Assembly: GCA_937923145.1 (NCBI GenBank) | Contig: CALAJT010000021.1 | Coordinates: 1-41,700 of the forward strand | Length of the DNA: 41,700 nt | Direction of reading: 5' to 3' | DNA from: an uncultured Rubritalea sp. | GTDB taxonomy: Bacteria; Verrucomicrobiota; Verrucomicrobiia; Verrucomicrobiales; Akkermansiaceae | Made by a program: the position numbers and the translations under genes | Shown here: piece by piece, positions 16,207 to 24,533 of the stretch | Layout: each line of letters opens with the position of its first letter | Numbering within the stretch: the first letter of the stretch is position 1 | Notes under the pieces: generated by a model | Databases searched by the model: none | Seen by the model: the letters and a program-made list of their open reading frames with translations, nothing else | What the model was told of the DNA's origin: nothing

Positions 16207-19167
16207 TTACTTTTTCTCAGTAGATTTATCCATAGACTTAATATAGCCTATAAGGTCTGCAAATTCAGGGAGGGTTAGCTGATCAGCGAGGTGTAGGCTC
16301 ATCATATTAAGCCCAGGCTCAGTCTTCGCTACTTTAGTAGCATCGAGCGTAGTTGGGATGCCTGCTATATTGTGTAAGATAATTTGCTTCTCGTCTTGTT
16401 TAACGATTGTTCCCATGTGGTTAGCTCCATCTTTCATGGTTAGGCTAACCCAACTTTTAGCGATAGTAGCACCTGGCTTGATGATGGCTTCGGCTATATC
16501 TGCTCTGTCCATATTGCCTAGCTTGCTAAGATCTGGAGCCTTTATAGGATCACCTGGTTTGATGTTATGACATGCTATACAGCCGGCTTGCTCGATGGTC
16601 TTAGCACCTTTTTGCGGTGAACCTTTTTTCTTGCTTACATAGATCACAAGATCTTCGATAGATGTTTTACCAACTGTCTTCACTACTTTGCCGCTTTGAA
16701 TAGGACGTGGATTGAGTTCAGGGACATAGGCTTTATTCTTCTTCAGTTTAGCTGTGAATTCAGCTCTTCCCTTAGCATCAAGACTCGAATATGTAGAGTT
16801 CAAGAAAGCTGATATTTTTGCAGTGCCGTCCCAATCCACAGGATAATAATACGGCCCTTCTGGCGCGGGACGAGTAGTCCACCATGCTGAACCATCATAC
16901 TCAGCTTCTTGTTGATGAAGTCTGATCAATGTATCTACTATAAGTGACTGCTGCTTAGCACCAGCTTTCGCTGCTGAGATGAGTCCATCCACTACTTTCT
17001 CAGTATGCATGAATTTCATAACCGCAAGAGCCCCGCGCTGAGCAGTATCGTCTTCAGAGTTCAACGCCTCTATACAAGCATCTTCTGCTTTAAGACTTAG
17101 AAGTGACTGCATAGCAACATGCGGAAGTATGATTTTAGAATTTGGAGTTGCGTGTAGTTTACCTGGTTTTCCTGGCTCTGGAGCCTTAGATACTACAAAT
17201 TTTACAGATCCATTTTCTTTAGTCAGAATTCCCTTAGCGGTGAATCTCACTGCATGCTTAGGCAGCATGAATTTTATTATACTTTTAGAGTGAGTTCCGA
17301 TTCCTTTTGCATTATCAGGGAGGGGTTTCCCTTCGCAAGTTTTATTCATAAGTGTCTGCCCCCAGCCTTGAGTAGCAGAGACCCACTTCTTCTTGAGTAA
17401 TGAAATCTTCTCACCGTCCTTCATGATAATAGTCGGATTTATCCATGCTGCATGATCATTACCATCGTTTCCGCATGGGTCTATGATGAGATAAAGTTCT
17501 ATGTATGTATTAATATCCACGTCGATATCTACTGATTTAGCGCCAGTTACTTCCTTACTACTTACGAAATTATCAACCGTAATATCTTGCTCAATCGCTG
17601 GTGGTGCTGCCTTAGCAATGAGTAATGGTGCTATAGATGCGTCACCCATTCTTCCTAGTGCAATTGCTGCCGCTACTTGAACTCTTGGAGCTTCATCATT
17701 TAGTGCTGCTTTCAGGAGATTCACATCAGCACTTTTGGCAAATTTAAGTCTATCCGCCATCGCTCTGATGCAATGCTCTTTTAGAACTACGTCAGAGGAA
17801 AGTTTAATGAGAGTTTTCTGAGAATCAGCTCCAGCTAGTTGTGCGAATGTGTATATAGCGGCTACTCGCCCTTCAGCAGATACAGATGTATCCGCTGCTA
17901 CAGCTTCGATGTGAGTTAAATACGCGGTATCATTTCTTCGTAGTATCTCTTGCTGCGCGTAGATACGTGCCGTTGAGCTAGGAGTTTTTAGCATCGATAC
18001 TAGTGCCTTAGCATTTATTTTTTTTAGATCTGGGAACTCTTTATATTTCCAGCCCTTTGGAGTCACTATTGAAACGAATCCTTTATCAGGGTTACCCTTA
18101 TATCCAGCCCCGTCCCATGCAGAAATATACATCCTACCAGAACCGTCTACATCTATATCTGACACCTGTGAAGTAGAGATAAAATCTTCAGGCTGATCAG
18201 TAAATGACGCTCCATCTTTTTCCACTCTGTGAATGTAGATGCGTGAGCGCCCCCAGTCTGTCATCATATTCGTTTTATTATATTTCTCAGGCCAGCCTGG
18301 CTCCTCAAAGTAGAGATTACCCGCTCCTGAACCACTTCCATATTCTCCTAATGCTGGTAGCATATCTTCTGGAAAATTGCTATACAGACTGGGGTATCCG
18401 TATTGACCCGACTGAATATAGTGACTGAAGCGGACCCACCAGCCTACTCCATCATTAGTATTCTCCCTGCTGAATACATTCATGAATGGATCAATCGCTA
18501 CGTCATAGACATTTCGCGTGCCGTGGATGAATGTTTCCATCTCAGAGCCATCAGGTCTCACACGCACTACTCCGCCACCGTGCATGCTTAGCTTAGTGCC
18601 ATCAGTGCCTTCTGCGCCTACGAATCCGAAATCACCTACAGAGATGTAGATCCAGCCATCTATTCCGAGGCGGATATTATTAGTAGAGTGGTCTGTGCCA
18701 CGGTCTTGCAGATATTTAGGGTTACCTATATTGGTGACCAGAGGCTGAGCAGGACCATCCGCTGAGCCGTCATTGTCAGCATCCACATAGACCGAGAGTT
18801 GTTGAGTATCGATTTTACCATCCCTATTAGTGCAGTGAAGTACGATGAGACGTTCACCGATGGAGATAATCCCGCGGGGGTTATCCATTTTTGCAAAAAG
18901 TGTATTCTGATCAGCCCTACCATCCTGATCAGAATCAACAAGCTTCATGATATAACCATGGTCGATTTTTTTACCTAATGACCCCTGCTTATCCACTCCC
19001 ACATAGACATCTCCATAAGGTGATGCAGCTATAACAGCTGGACATGGAGTTACGCCACTATCTGTGAACATCTTAGTTTCTAGGTCAGATGGAACCGTCG
19101 TAGAGCCCGCTAACCCAGAAACAGCTCCTAACAAGGGAAGAAGGGAAGTAATCAAAAATTTCTTCAT
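16207..19167 (-). CDS. PVC-type secreted dehydrogenase: propeller, HEAT, NPCBM-like and cytochrome c domains
   Basis: With the start at MKKFLITSLLPLLGAVSGLAG (19167) the product is 986 residues with a clear Sec signal peptide; a start at 19206 would put 13 residues before it. Residues about 25-385 form a glucose/sorbosone-dehydrogenase-like six-bladed propeller with Asp-rich calcium-like loops (DSDQDGRAD). About 390-520 is a HEAT-repeat segment (DEAPRVQVAAAIALGRMGD). About 530-660 resembles NPCBM carbohydrate-binding modules (IGTHSKSIIKF). A class I heme c motif CIACH starts near 863, with a probable Met ligand in the GLNMMSLHL stretch. This architecture is expanded in Verrucomicrobia and Planctomycetes and is thought to oxidise sugars or related compounds in the periplasm, passing electrons to the heme. 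The actual substrate is unknown. It converges on the small lipoprotein gene. Confidence 0.9.
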   Translation of the reverse strand: MKKFLITSLLPLLGAVSGLAGSTTVPSDLETKMFTDSGVTPCPAVIAASPYGDVYVGVDKQGSLGKKIDHGYIMKLVDSDQDGRADQNTLFAKMDNPRGIISIGERLIVLHCTNRDGKIDTQQLSVYVDADNDGSADGPAQPLVTNIGNPKYLQDRGTDHSTNNIRLGIDGWIYISVGDFGFVGAEGTDGTKLSMHGGGVVRVRPDGSEMETFIHGTRNVYDVAIDPFMNVFSRENTNDGVGWWVRFSHYIQSGQYGYPSLYSNFPEDMLPALGEYGSGSGAGNLYFEEPGWPEKYNKTNMMTDWGRSRIYIHRVEKDGASFTDQPEDFISTSQVSDIDVDGSGRMYISAWDGAGYKGNPDKGFVSIVTPKGWKYKEFPDLKKINAKALVSMLKTPSSTARIYAQQEILRRNDTAYLTHIEAVAADTSVSAEGRVAAIYTFAQLAGADSQKTLIKLSSDVVLKEHCIRAMADRLKFAKSADVNLLKAALNDEAPRVQVAAAIALGRMGDASIAPLLIAKAAPPAIEQDITVDNFVSSKEVTGAKSVDIDVDINTYIELYLIIDPCGNDGNDHAAWINPTIIMKDGEKISLLKKKWVSATQGWGQTLMNKTCEGKPLPDNAKGIGTHSKSIIKFMLPKHAVRFTAKGILTKENGSVKFVVSKAPEPGKPGKLHATPNSKIILPHVAMQSLLSLKAEDACIEALNSEDDTAQRGALAVMKFMHTEKVVDGLISAAKAGAKQQSLIVDTLIRLHQQEAEYDGSAWWTTRPAPEGPYYYPVDWDGTAKISAFLNSTYSSLDAKGRAEFTAKLKKNKAYVPELNPRPIQSGKVVKTVGKTSIEDLVIYVSKKKGSPQKGAKTIEQAGCIACHNIKPGDPIKAPDLSKLGNMDRADIAEAIIKPGATIAKSWVSLTMKDGANHMGTIVKQDEKQIILHNIAGIPTTLDATKVAKTEPGLNMMSLHLADQLTLPEFADLIGYIKSMDKSTEKK

Positions 19168-19488
19168 AACAAGTATACTACTGTCACGTGACGATCTATC
19201 AAGCAAGTTTGACGAAATTTGAACAGATGTGTATCAACCACAAAAAATCCGATCACCCATACAAGAATCACCGGAGTTGGAGATGTGCTTTCCCTATGAT
19301 TATAGGGGACGACGCGTAAGCAACTATATACCAACAAGTCAGAATAGAGCGATCTATGATAATTCTCGAACTACTATGATATATAGAAACATACTATTGG
19401 AGGATGCTTTATCTACTTCATTCGTTCTCCAGAGACTCCCTAATTTATATATATAGGATAAATTGATCATATTAAACGATCGAAAAAG
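19168..19488. other. Non-coding stretch between the dehydrogenase and tRNA-Leu
   Basis: Apart from the dehydrogenase promoter at its left end, these 321 bases show no gene. Short open frames on both strands lack homology-like features or plausible starts. No clear terminator hairpin for the minus-strand tRNA transcript was found; the sequence following the tRNA (19430-19488) is AT-rich. Confidence 0.45.
19172..19202 (-). promoter_or_regulatory. Putative promoter with palindromic operator for the dehydrogenase
   Basis: On the minus strand TTGATA (plus 19197-19202) and TATACT (19172-19177) are 19 bases apart, and the spacer contains the perfect palindrome GTCACGTGAC (19183-19192). TATACT ends four bases before the ATG at 19167, so transcription would start about at the start codon. 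The long spacer is a weakness of the call. Confidence 0.35.
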
Positions 19489-19569
19489 TACCGGCGGCGG
19501 GAATCGAACCCGCACTCCATAGGAATTCGATTTTGAATCGAACGCGTCTACCAATTCCGCCACACCGGC
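19489..19569 (-). tRNA. tRNA-Leu (anticodon CAA)
   Basis: The minus strand folds as a class II tRNA: acceptor GCCGGTG with CGCCGGT plus discriminator A, D-arm GCGGAATTGGTAGACGC, anticodon stem TTCGA/TCGAA around loop TTCAAAA, a long variable arm TTCCTATGGAGT, and T-arm GCGGGTTCGATTCCCGC. The anticodon CAA reads UUG leucine codons. The first acceptor pair is G-U. The 81-nt gene does not encode the 3' CCA, which must be added. Confidence 0.97.
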
Positions 19570-19883
19570 ATGTGAAGCTACTTAGTTAAGTGCGTGCGCA
19601 TGCTGAGTAATTTTATCAAAATGTCAAACGGATAGTGTGATTCCAAGTGTGAGTGCTAGTGTTTGTAACTTCTACATATATTAAAATTCACAATTCCTAG
19701 ATTAAAACCTCCCGCTTATTTCTACTATTCAGATAATTAAGAATATTTTCAGATTCTAGCCCTAGATAAAGAATAGCATACACTTATACAATTGACGCTA
19801 AATAATGAAAACATTAAGTTATTCCAATCTATATACTAAAAAGTATACCAAGGTTAACTCACACAACAACATCAGAAAATAAT
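19570..19883. other. Non-coding stretch upstream of the beta-barrel gene
   Basis: No gene is seen in these 314 AT-rich bases. A candidate promoter for the downstream gene is TTGACG near 19792 followed after 17 bases by TAAGTT. A TATACT/AGTATA inverted pair lies at about 19833-19848. Both are weakly supported. Confidence 0.4.
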
Positions 19884-20462
19884 ATGAAAAAACGAAATAC
19901 TATAATCACATCTATTGCTATGACTGTAGCAATGAGCATGACTTCATCAGCTCAGAGCCACAATCCATTATTCACTTCTCTATCAGGCGGATATTTCTTT
20001 GACGCAGAAGCGCCCTACGCAATACTCGACGTAGGCATGGAAGTGTCAGATGATAAATTACTATCTCTTCAATTACTTCATTCTCAAACAGATGGTGACG
20101 AGTTTGGTATATCACTAGATGAAAAATATACTGGTTTGGGTCTTAATTATAAGCAATCTAGACAATTAGGTGGAAACATAGAGCTATATTATACAGTCGG
20201 AGCTGGAATAGCGTTCGTTGACGTAGAGGCTAGATCAGGAGCTATTAGTATCCAAGAGAATACAACTACTCCTTATATTACTACAACAGTAGGTATCCAA
20301 GAAAGATTCAGCCGTAACTTTACTGGTCACTTTGGCATTAGGGCTTTATGGCTAGATGATTTTTCTTTAAATAAAACTATAGGAGGAGTTACTTATTCTC
20401 TCAGTGGACCAGAACATGATATCAACTTTGGTTTAGAACTTGGCTTTACTTATACTTTCTAG
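19884..20462 (+). CDS. Outer-membrane beta-barrel protein, unknown function
   Basis: This 192-residue protein starts with a Sec signal peptide MKKRNTIITSIAMTVAMSMTSSAQ (cut expected after AQS-like site near 24). The mature protein is a series of alternating-polarity strands (LLSLQLLHSQ, GLGLNYKQS, NIELYYTVGAGIAF, GLELGFTYTF) and ends in Phe, the C-terminal residue favoured by the BAM insertion machinery. Size and strand count suggest an eight-stranded barrel of the OmpA/OmpW/OmpX type. It is unrelated in detail to the barrel protein at 40093 but of similar size. It is a single-gene transcript as far as can be seen. No enzymatic motif is present. Confidence 0.75.
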   Translation: MKKRNTIITSIAMTVAMSMTSSAQSHNPLFTSLSGGYFFDAEAPYAILDVGMEVSDDKLLSLQLLHSQTDGDEFGISLDEKYTGLGLNYKQSRQLGGNIELYYTVGAGIAFVDVEARSGAISIQENTTTPYITTTVGIQERFSRNFTGHFGIRALWLDDFSLNKTIGGVTYSLSGPEHDINFGLELGFTYTF

Positions 20463-20688
20463 AAAAACTTGATCTCATACGTGCTATTACAACAATTTGC
20501 TAGTGCACATCTAATCCGATGTGAGAGTATTCTTAGCATTATGAATATAGGTATTATCTTAATATTGGATAGCTCTCTTCAACTTGGTGTTGGAGAAAAA
20601 ACCCGCTATAATCCTTAGCTCACCATACTTTTACTATGGTCTGGCTCACAACAAGCTTCAGCCATAGAATCTCTACCAAACATATCTG

Positions 20689-21012
20689 ATGACAGACGAA
20701 ACAATACGCACACTAATTACAGCAATCGCAGCAGTCTCTACGACAGGGCTGACTGTCTGGTTTGCATTTCGATCTCAAGAACGAAAAGAGCGTCTCCAGA
20801 AACTTGAAAGAGAACTGAAAAGAGCGCTCTCCGAATTTCATCTGCTATATAAAGTTGAAGAAAAATATTTAGCAGAACTAAGCACGCACCTTAGCAAAGG
20901 CGAGAGAAAGATCAAAATCGAATTCAGAAAAAAAATTTGCTCAGAAGCCAATGAAAAAATAACCCTCTCACCTAGCATCATAGCCAATAAATTTAAGGAG
21001 TTAGACATTTGA
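20689..21012 (+). CDS. Small membrane-anchored coiled-coil protein, unknown
   Basis: I do not recognise this 107-residue protein. Residues about 6-26 are a single hydrophobic segment (TLITAIAAVSTTGLTVWFAF) not followed by a signal-peptidase site, so it is likely an N-in or N-out membrane anchor. From 28 to about 65 it is strongly charged and helical with heptad spacing (RKERLQKLERELKRALSEF), a probable coiled coil. The remainder is basic and helical. This layout is common in small envelope or phage-related proteins with no assignable function. Coding status is supported by composition but not by homology. The gene lies alone between the beta-barrel gene and a gap. Confidence 0.5.
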   Translation: MTDETIRTLITAIAAVSTTGLTVWFAFRSQERKERLQKLERELKRALSEFHLLYKVEEKYLAELSTHLSKGERKIKIEFRKKICSEANEKITLSPSIIANKFKELDI

Positions 21013-21412
21013 AAAGATAAAAATCCGCGTTTTTGTGAATTACAAGACCTACCAGATTTAAACGATCAGATATTTGCTCTAGGCTATATTGTTTATTCAG
21101 TAATTTTAAAACGGTGGTATACTTTTGGTGGCTGAAATTTGAACCATGACGACTTAGCTTATATGATCTTCATAGTTGGGTTGTGCATAGTAAGCTACAT
21201 GACCTCCATTGGTAGAACTTTCTTCTTATCTCAAGCGAGGTTCTAGAGACGTCTCGATCCACCCTCCGAGCCAATTTACGTATAGAGCTTAAGTGACGCT
21301 GATCTCATGCGCGATGAACCTAGAAAATAATCTTATTAAAATAATTAGGGCTAGACCGTCATGACGATCTAGCCCTTTATCACTTAATATTTAGTTTAAT
21401 AACTTTATAGGT
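21013..21412. other. Non-coding stretch with terminator
   Basis: No gene is supported in these 400 bases. The only clear structure is the long hairpin at 21347-21376. Short degraded open frames on the minus strand around 21100-21290 are interrupted by stops. Confidence 0.45.
21347..21376 (-). terminator. Strong hairpin downstream of the carbonic anhydrase gene
   Basis: AGGGCTAGA (21347-21355) pairs with TCTAGCCCT (21368-21376), and the interior CGTCATGACG is itself self-complementary, so nearly the whole 30-nt element can pair. On the minus strand it is followed by AATTATTTT. It lies 37 bases beyond the carbonic anhydrase stop and probably ends that transcript. Confidence 0.75.
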
Positions 21413-22102
21413 CTATTTCACAATGGAAACTTTACCTGTCTTTAAGTCGTAGACAGCCCCTACGATCTTGAGCTTTCCTTCTTTTTCGAGGTCAGCTAGA
21501 ACTTTACTTCTTTCGCGGATGTCTGTGACTGTAATGTCTACGTTCTTCTCAACCACTTCATTGACGAATTTTGTGTTCTTAGAATTTCTTCCTTCTTTCT
21601 CGTGACCTTTTACTGCCTCTACAGCTGGCTTGATCTTACGAAGTAGCTCAGTGAGGTTACCCATCTCTGCGCCATCACAAGCTCCCTTGACTGCACCACA
21701 GTTTGTGTGTCCGAGTACGATGATTACTTTCGACCCAGCAAGCTTAGTAGCGAACTCCATAGAACCTAGCTGGTCTACGTTTTCAACATTTCCCGCTACA
21801 CGACCTACGAAGAGGTCACCTAGTCCCTGGTCGAATACCATCTCTACTGGTACTCTTGAGTCTAGGCATGAAAGAATTACAGCTTTAGGGAATTGACCAG
21901 TAGAAGTAGCGTCACGCTCAGCTTTTACATCGATCTTAGTAAGTTTACCTGCAACATACCTCTCGTTACCAGCCATGAGTTCCTTGAGGATTTCATCTGG
22001 AGTGATTTTTGCCTGCTCCTCTTTAGTAGTCTGTCCGTATACAAGTCCTGTCATTGCTGATAGGCTTACGATTGCTGTTAATAATTTAGTTGTTAGTTTC
22101 AT
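21413..22102 (-). CDS. Exported beta-class carbonic anhydrase
   Basis: This 229-residue enzyme interconverts CO2 and bicarbonate. The beta-class zinc ligands are present: Cys79 with the Asp81-Arg83 dyad in SCLDSRVP, and His132 and Cys135 in GHTNCGAVKG. The N-terminus MKLTTKLLTAIVSLSAMTGLVYG is a Sec signal peptide with cleavage expected near residue 23, so the enzyme should work in the periplasm, unlike the usual cytoplasmic Can/CynT. The C-terminal part (GAVYDLKTGKVSIV) is the normal closing strand. It is divergent from glpK. No transporter is adjacent. Confidence 0.93.
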   Translation of the reverse strand: MKLTTKLLTAIVSLSAMTGLVYGQTTKEEQAKITPDEILKELMAGNERYVAGKLTKIDVKAERDATSTGQFPKAVILSCLDSRVPVEMVFDQGLGDLFVGRVAGNVENVDQLGSMEFATKLAGSKVIIVLGHTNCGAVKGACDGAEMGNLTELLRKIKPAVEAVKGHEKEGRNSKNTKFVNEVVEKNVDITVTDIRERSKVLADLEKEGKLKIVGAVYDLKTGKVSIVK

Positions 22103-22368
22103 AGTAGTATTTGTTTAGGTAATTTATTCAGTTTGTTTTTTGTTGATCTTCACCCGTGTAAATTGCTCTTCATATAAGACATTATTAACATGACATTTAT
22201 TTCACGCTTCTCAAGTCTTATTTTAGTTTTTTACGATTTATCTATTATCCGATCATTTTTCAATAACGCAAATGACAATGTTTATGAAAATCATAGTATT
22301 ATATAGTTTCCATGAGGTAGATGGTATGAAATACTTAATCCTTATTAATAATAATATACTTAGAAAAA

Positions 22369-23847
22369 ATGTCTAAATACCTTCTGTCACTAGATCAAGG
22401 AACTACGAGCTCTCGCTCCGTATTGTTCGATATCACGGGCAATATGATAGCTGTGCGTAAAAAGGAGTTTGCTCAAATCTATCCAGAACCAGGACTAATA
22501 GAGCATGACGCCGAAGCTATCTGGGAGGCTCAGTACCATACGATGTTGGATGTCATTGAGTCTGCTAATATTTCATTAAAAGACATCGCTGGGATAGGGA
22601 TAACAAACCAGAGGGAGACCATAGTGGTCTGGGATAGGAGGACAGGGAAGCCTATTTACAATGCAATAGTCTGGCAGGACAGAAGAACTGCCAAAGTCTG
22701 CCAAGAGCTAAAGAACGCCAAGGTAGAAAAGGTAATCAAAAGCCTAACAGGTCTGACAGCTGACCCCTACTTTTCTGCTACAAAAGTGCGCTGGATTCTA
22801 GATAATGTGGATGGAGCACACGCACTTGCTCAAAAGGGACATCTCTGCATGGGCACTATAGATAGCTGGCTGATCTGGAAACTCAGCGATGGTAAGTGCC
22901 ACGTCACAGATGCTACGAACGCTTCTAGAACTTTACTTTATAATATCCACACTGGCACTTGGGATGATGAGCTACTAGAGCTATTCCAAGTTCCCCGTAG
23001 CATGCTACCTGAAATCGTAGATAGCTCAGGCGAGGTAACGCGATGGAAAGGAATTCCCGTAGCAGGTATCGCTGGAGATCAGCAGGCTTCGCTCTTCGGT
23101 CAGGGCTGTCATCAGCCAGGACAGATTAAGAATACTTATGGCACTGGGTGTTTCATGCTGATGAATACTGGAGACCGTATTATTCATTCATCTAATAATT
23201 TACTTTCAACTGTCGCGTGGCAGATCAAAGGCAAAAGAGAATTCGCGCTGGAAGGCTCTGTATTCATGGGTGGCGCTATATTTAACTGGCTCCGTGATGG
23301 TCTTGGTATCGTAAAGGACGTCTTCGAGTTTGATGAGCTAGCTAAATCAGTCGACGACTCTGGTGGCATTGTATTCGTACCTGCCTTTACAGGGCTGGGT
23401 GCTCCTCACTGGGATCCATTTGCCAGAGGCAGTATCATGGGTATGACCAGAGGTACTAGTAAAGCACACCTCTGTAGAGCCGCCTTAGAAGCTGTTTCTT
23501 TTCAGTCTACTGAGCTGCTAGAATGTATCCAGAAAGATGCCGATGCTAAGGTCAGCGAACTCCGTGTTGACGGCGGAGCATCCATTAGTAAGCTACTTCT
23601 TAGAATGCAAGCAGAGCAGATGCAGTGTAATATCGTCCGTCCTAAAAACATTGAAACCACCTCCTTTGGAGCTGCTGCACTAGCTGGTTTAGGTGTTGGT
23701 GTATGGAGTAGTCGTAAAGAGATTGCCGCTACTTGGCAGAAAGATGTGCTCATTAAACCAAAGCCTTGGAATCAAGAATTAGAACGTGAGCGTATGAGGT
23801 GGGATGAAGCTGTTAGACGATCTAAAAAATGGATTAAGGATGAGTAG
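22369..23847 (+). CDS. glpK: Glycerol kinase
   Basis: This 492-residue enzyme phosphorylates glycerol to glycerol-3-phosphate using ATP. The N-terminal FGGY-kinase motif DQGTTSSR (9-16), the NQRET segment, the glycerol-contacting WQDRRT motif, and the C-terminal GGASISKLLLRMQAEQM and FGAAALAGLGVGVW signatures are present. Length is typical. No glpF or glpD gene is adjacent. The ATG has no Shine-Dalgarno sequence; a TATACT hexamer lies eight bases upstream of it. The 3' end overlaps the next gene by eight bases, so the two are translationally coupled. Confidence 0.97.
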   Translation: MSKYLLSLDQGTTSSRSVLFDITGNMIAVRKKEFAQIYPEPGLIEHDAEAIWEAQYHTMLDVIESANISLKDIAGIGITNQRETIVVWDRRTGKPIYNAIVWQDRRTAKVCQELKNAKVEKVIKSLTGLTADPYFSATKVRWILDNVDGAHALAQKGHLCMGTIDSWLIWKLSDGKCHVTDATNASRTLLYNIHTGTWDDELLELFQVPRSMLPEIVDSSGEVTRWKGIPVAGIAGDQQASLFGQGCHQPGQIKNTYGTGCFMLMNTGDRIIHSSNNLLSTVAWQIKGKREFALEGSVFMGGAIFNWLRDGLGIVKDVFEFDELAKSVDDSGGIVFVPAFTGLGAPHWDPFARGSIMGMTRGTSKAHLCRAALEAVSFQSTELLECIQKDADAKVSELRVDGGASISKLLLRMQAEQMQCNIVRPKNIETTSFGAAALAGLGVGVWSSRKEIAATWQKDVLIKPKPWNQELERERMRWDEAVRRSKKWIKDE

Positions 23848-24406
23848 TATTAAGCAAAAAAAGGAAGACCTTCGCATACTAGTAAGAGCTGACCTTAAGA
23901 ATCTAACAGCTACAGAAAAAGCGAAAGAGTCTGCTTTGATCTGTGAGAAACTAGCAGCCTATATTTCTAGTAATTGTCCTAAGGATTGTTTCATAGCAAC
24001 CTTTGCTGGACTTAGTTTTGAGCCAGATTTACTCGCGCTACATCAGCTCTTACCTGATTATAAGCTAGCTTACCCTCGTTGTGGTAAGGAACGTAGTTTA
24101 CATTTTCATCATATCAATAATCCGGAGAAAGAGCTGATCAAAGGTTATTATGGAATACGCGAACCTGAGGATTTACAAAACACGCTTATCTCACCTGATG
24201 AGGTAGCTCTCTTTATCGTGCCAGCCTTTGCCTATACTGCTGAAGGGCTCAGATTAGGTAAAGGAGGTGGCTACTATGATCGTATACTATCAGGTGTTTC
24301 AGATGATGTTATCTTACTAGGCGCTGGTTTTTCAGTTCAACTCAAAGAGCAACTCCCTGTCGAAGAACACGATATATCAGTAGACAATATCATTCTAGGA
24401 ATGTGA
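23840..24406 (+). CDS. 5-formyltetrahydrofolate cyclo-ligase
   Basis: This 188-residue enzyme (MTHFS, YgfA/Fau family) converts 5-formyl-THF to 5,10-methenyl-THF with ATP. The basic N-terminal helix (KQKKEDLRILVRADLKNL) and the phosphate-binding loop GLRLGKGGGYYDRIL are the family hallmarks, with a conserved aspartate and P-A-F-A region just before. The ATG at 23840 is chosen because it gives the normal N-terminus; an upstream in-frame ATG at 23804 would add 12 residues of glpK-overlapping sequence. The chosen start overlaps the glpK stop in ATGAGTAG. A functional link with glycerol kinase is not obvious. Confidence 0.93.
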   Translation: MSSIKQKKEDLRILVRADLKNLTATEKAKESALICEKLAAYISSNCPKDCFIATFAGLSFEPDLLALHQLLPDYKLAYPRCGKERSLHFHHINNPEKELIKGYYGIREPEDLQNTLISPDEVALFIVPAFAYTAEGLRLGKGGGYYDRILSGVSDDVILLGAGFSVQLKEQLPVEEHDISVDNIILGM

Positions 24407-24533
24407 CAGAATTTTCACTAACCATTAGTTTTATTAATTTGTCATTTAGCCATTATGTGCTTGTCGCTAATTCTTACCTATCTAGTTTCTTCATAGGTAC
24501 GCAAAAAAGCGTAATTCACCGTATAACAACATC

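Noticed and set aside
19183..19192. GTCACGTGAC considered as a parS site
   Set aside because: Only the inner TCACGTGA matches the 16-bp parS consensus TGTTTCACGTGAAACA; most flanking positions differ. It is kept only as a possible operator.
22325..22376. Short ATG frame just ahead of glpK considered as a leader peptide
   Set aside because: It encodes only about 16 residues ending in the glpK start, has no regulatory codon run and no terminator/antiterminator pair.
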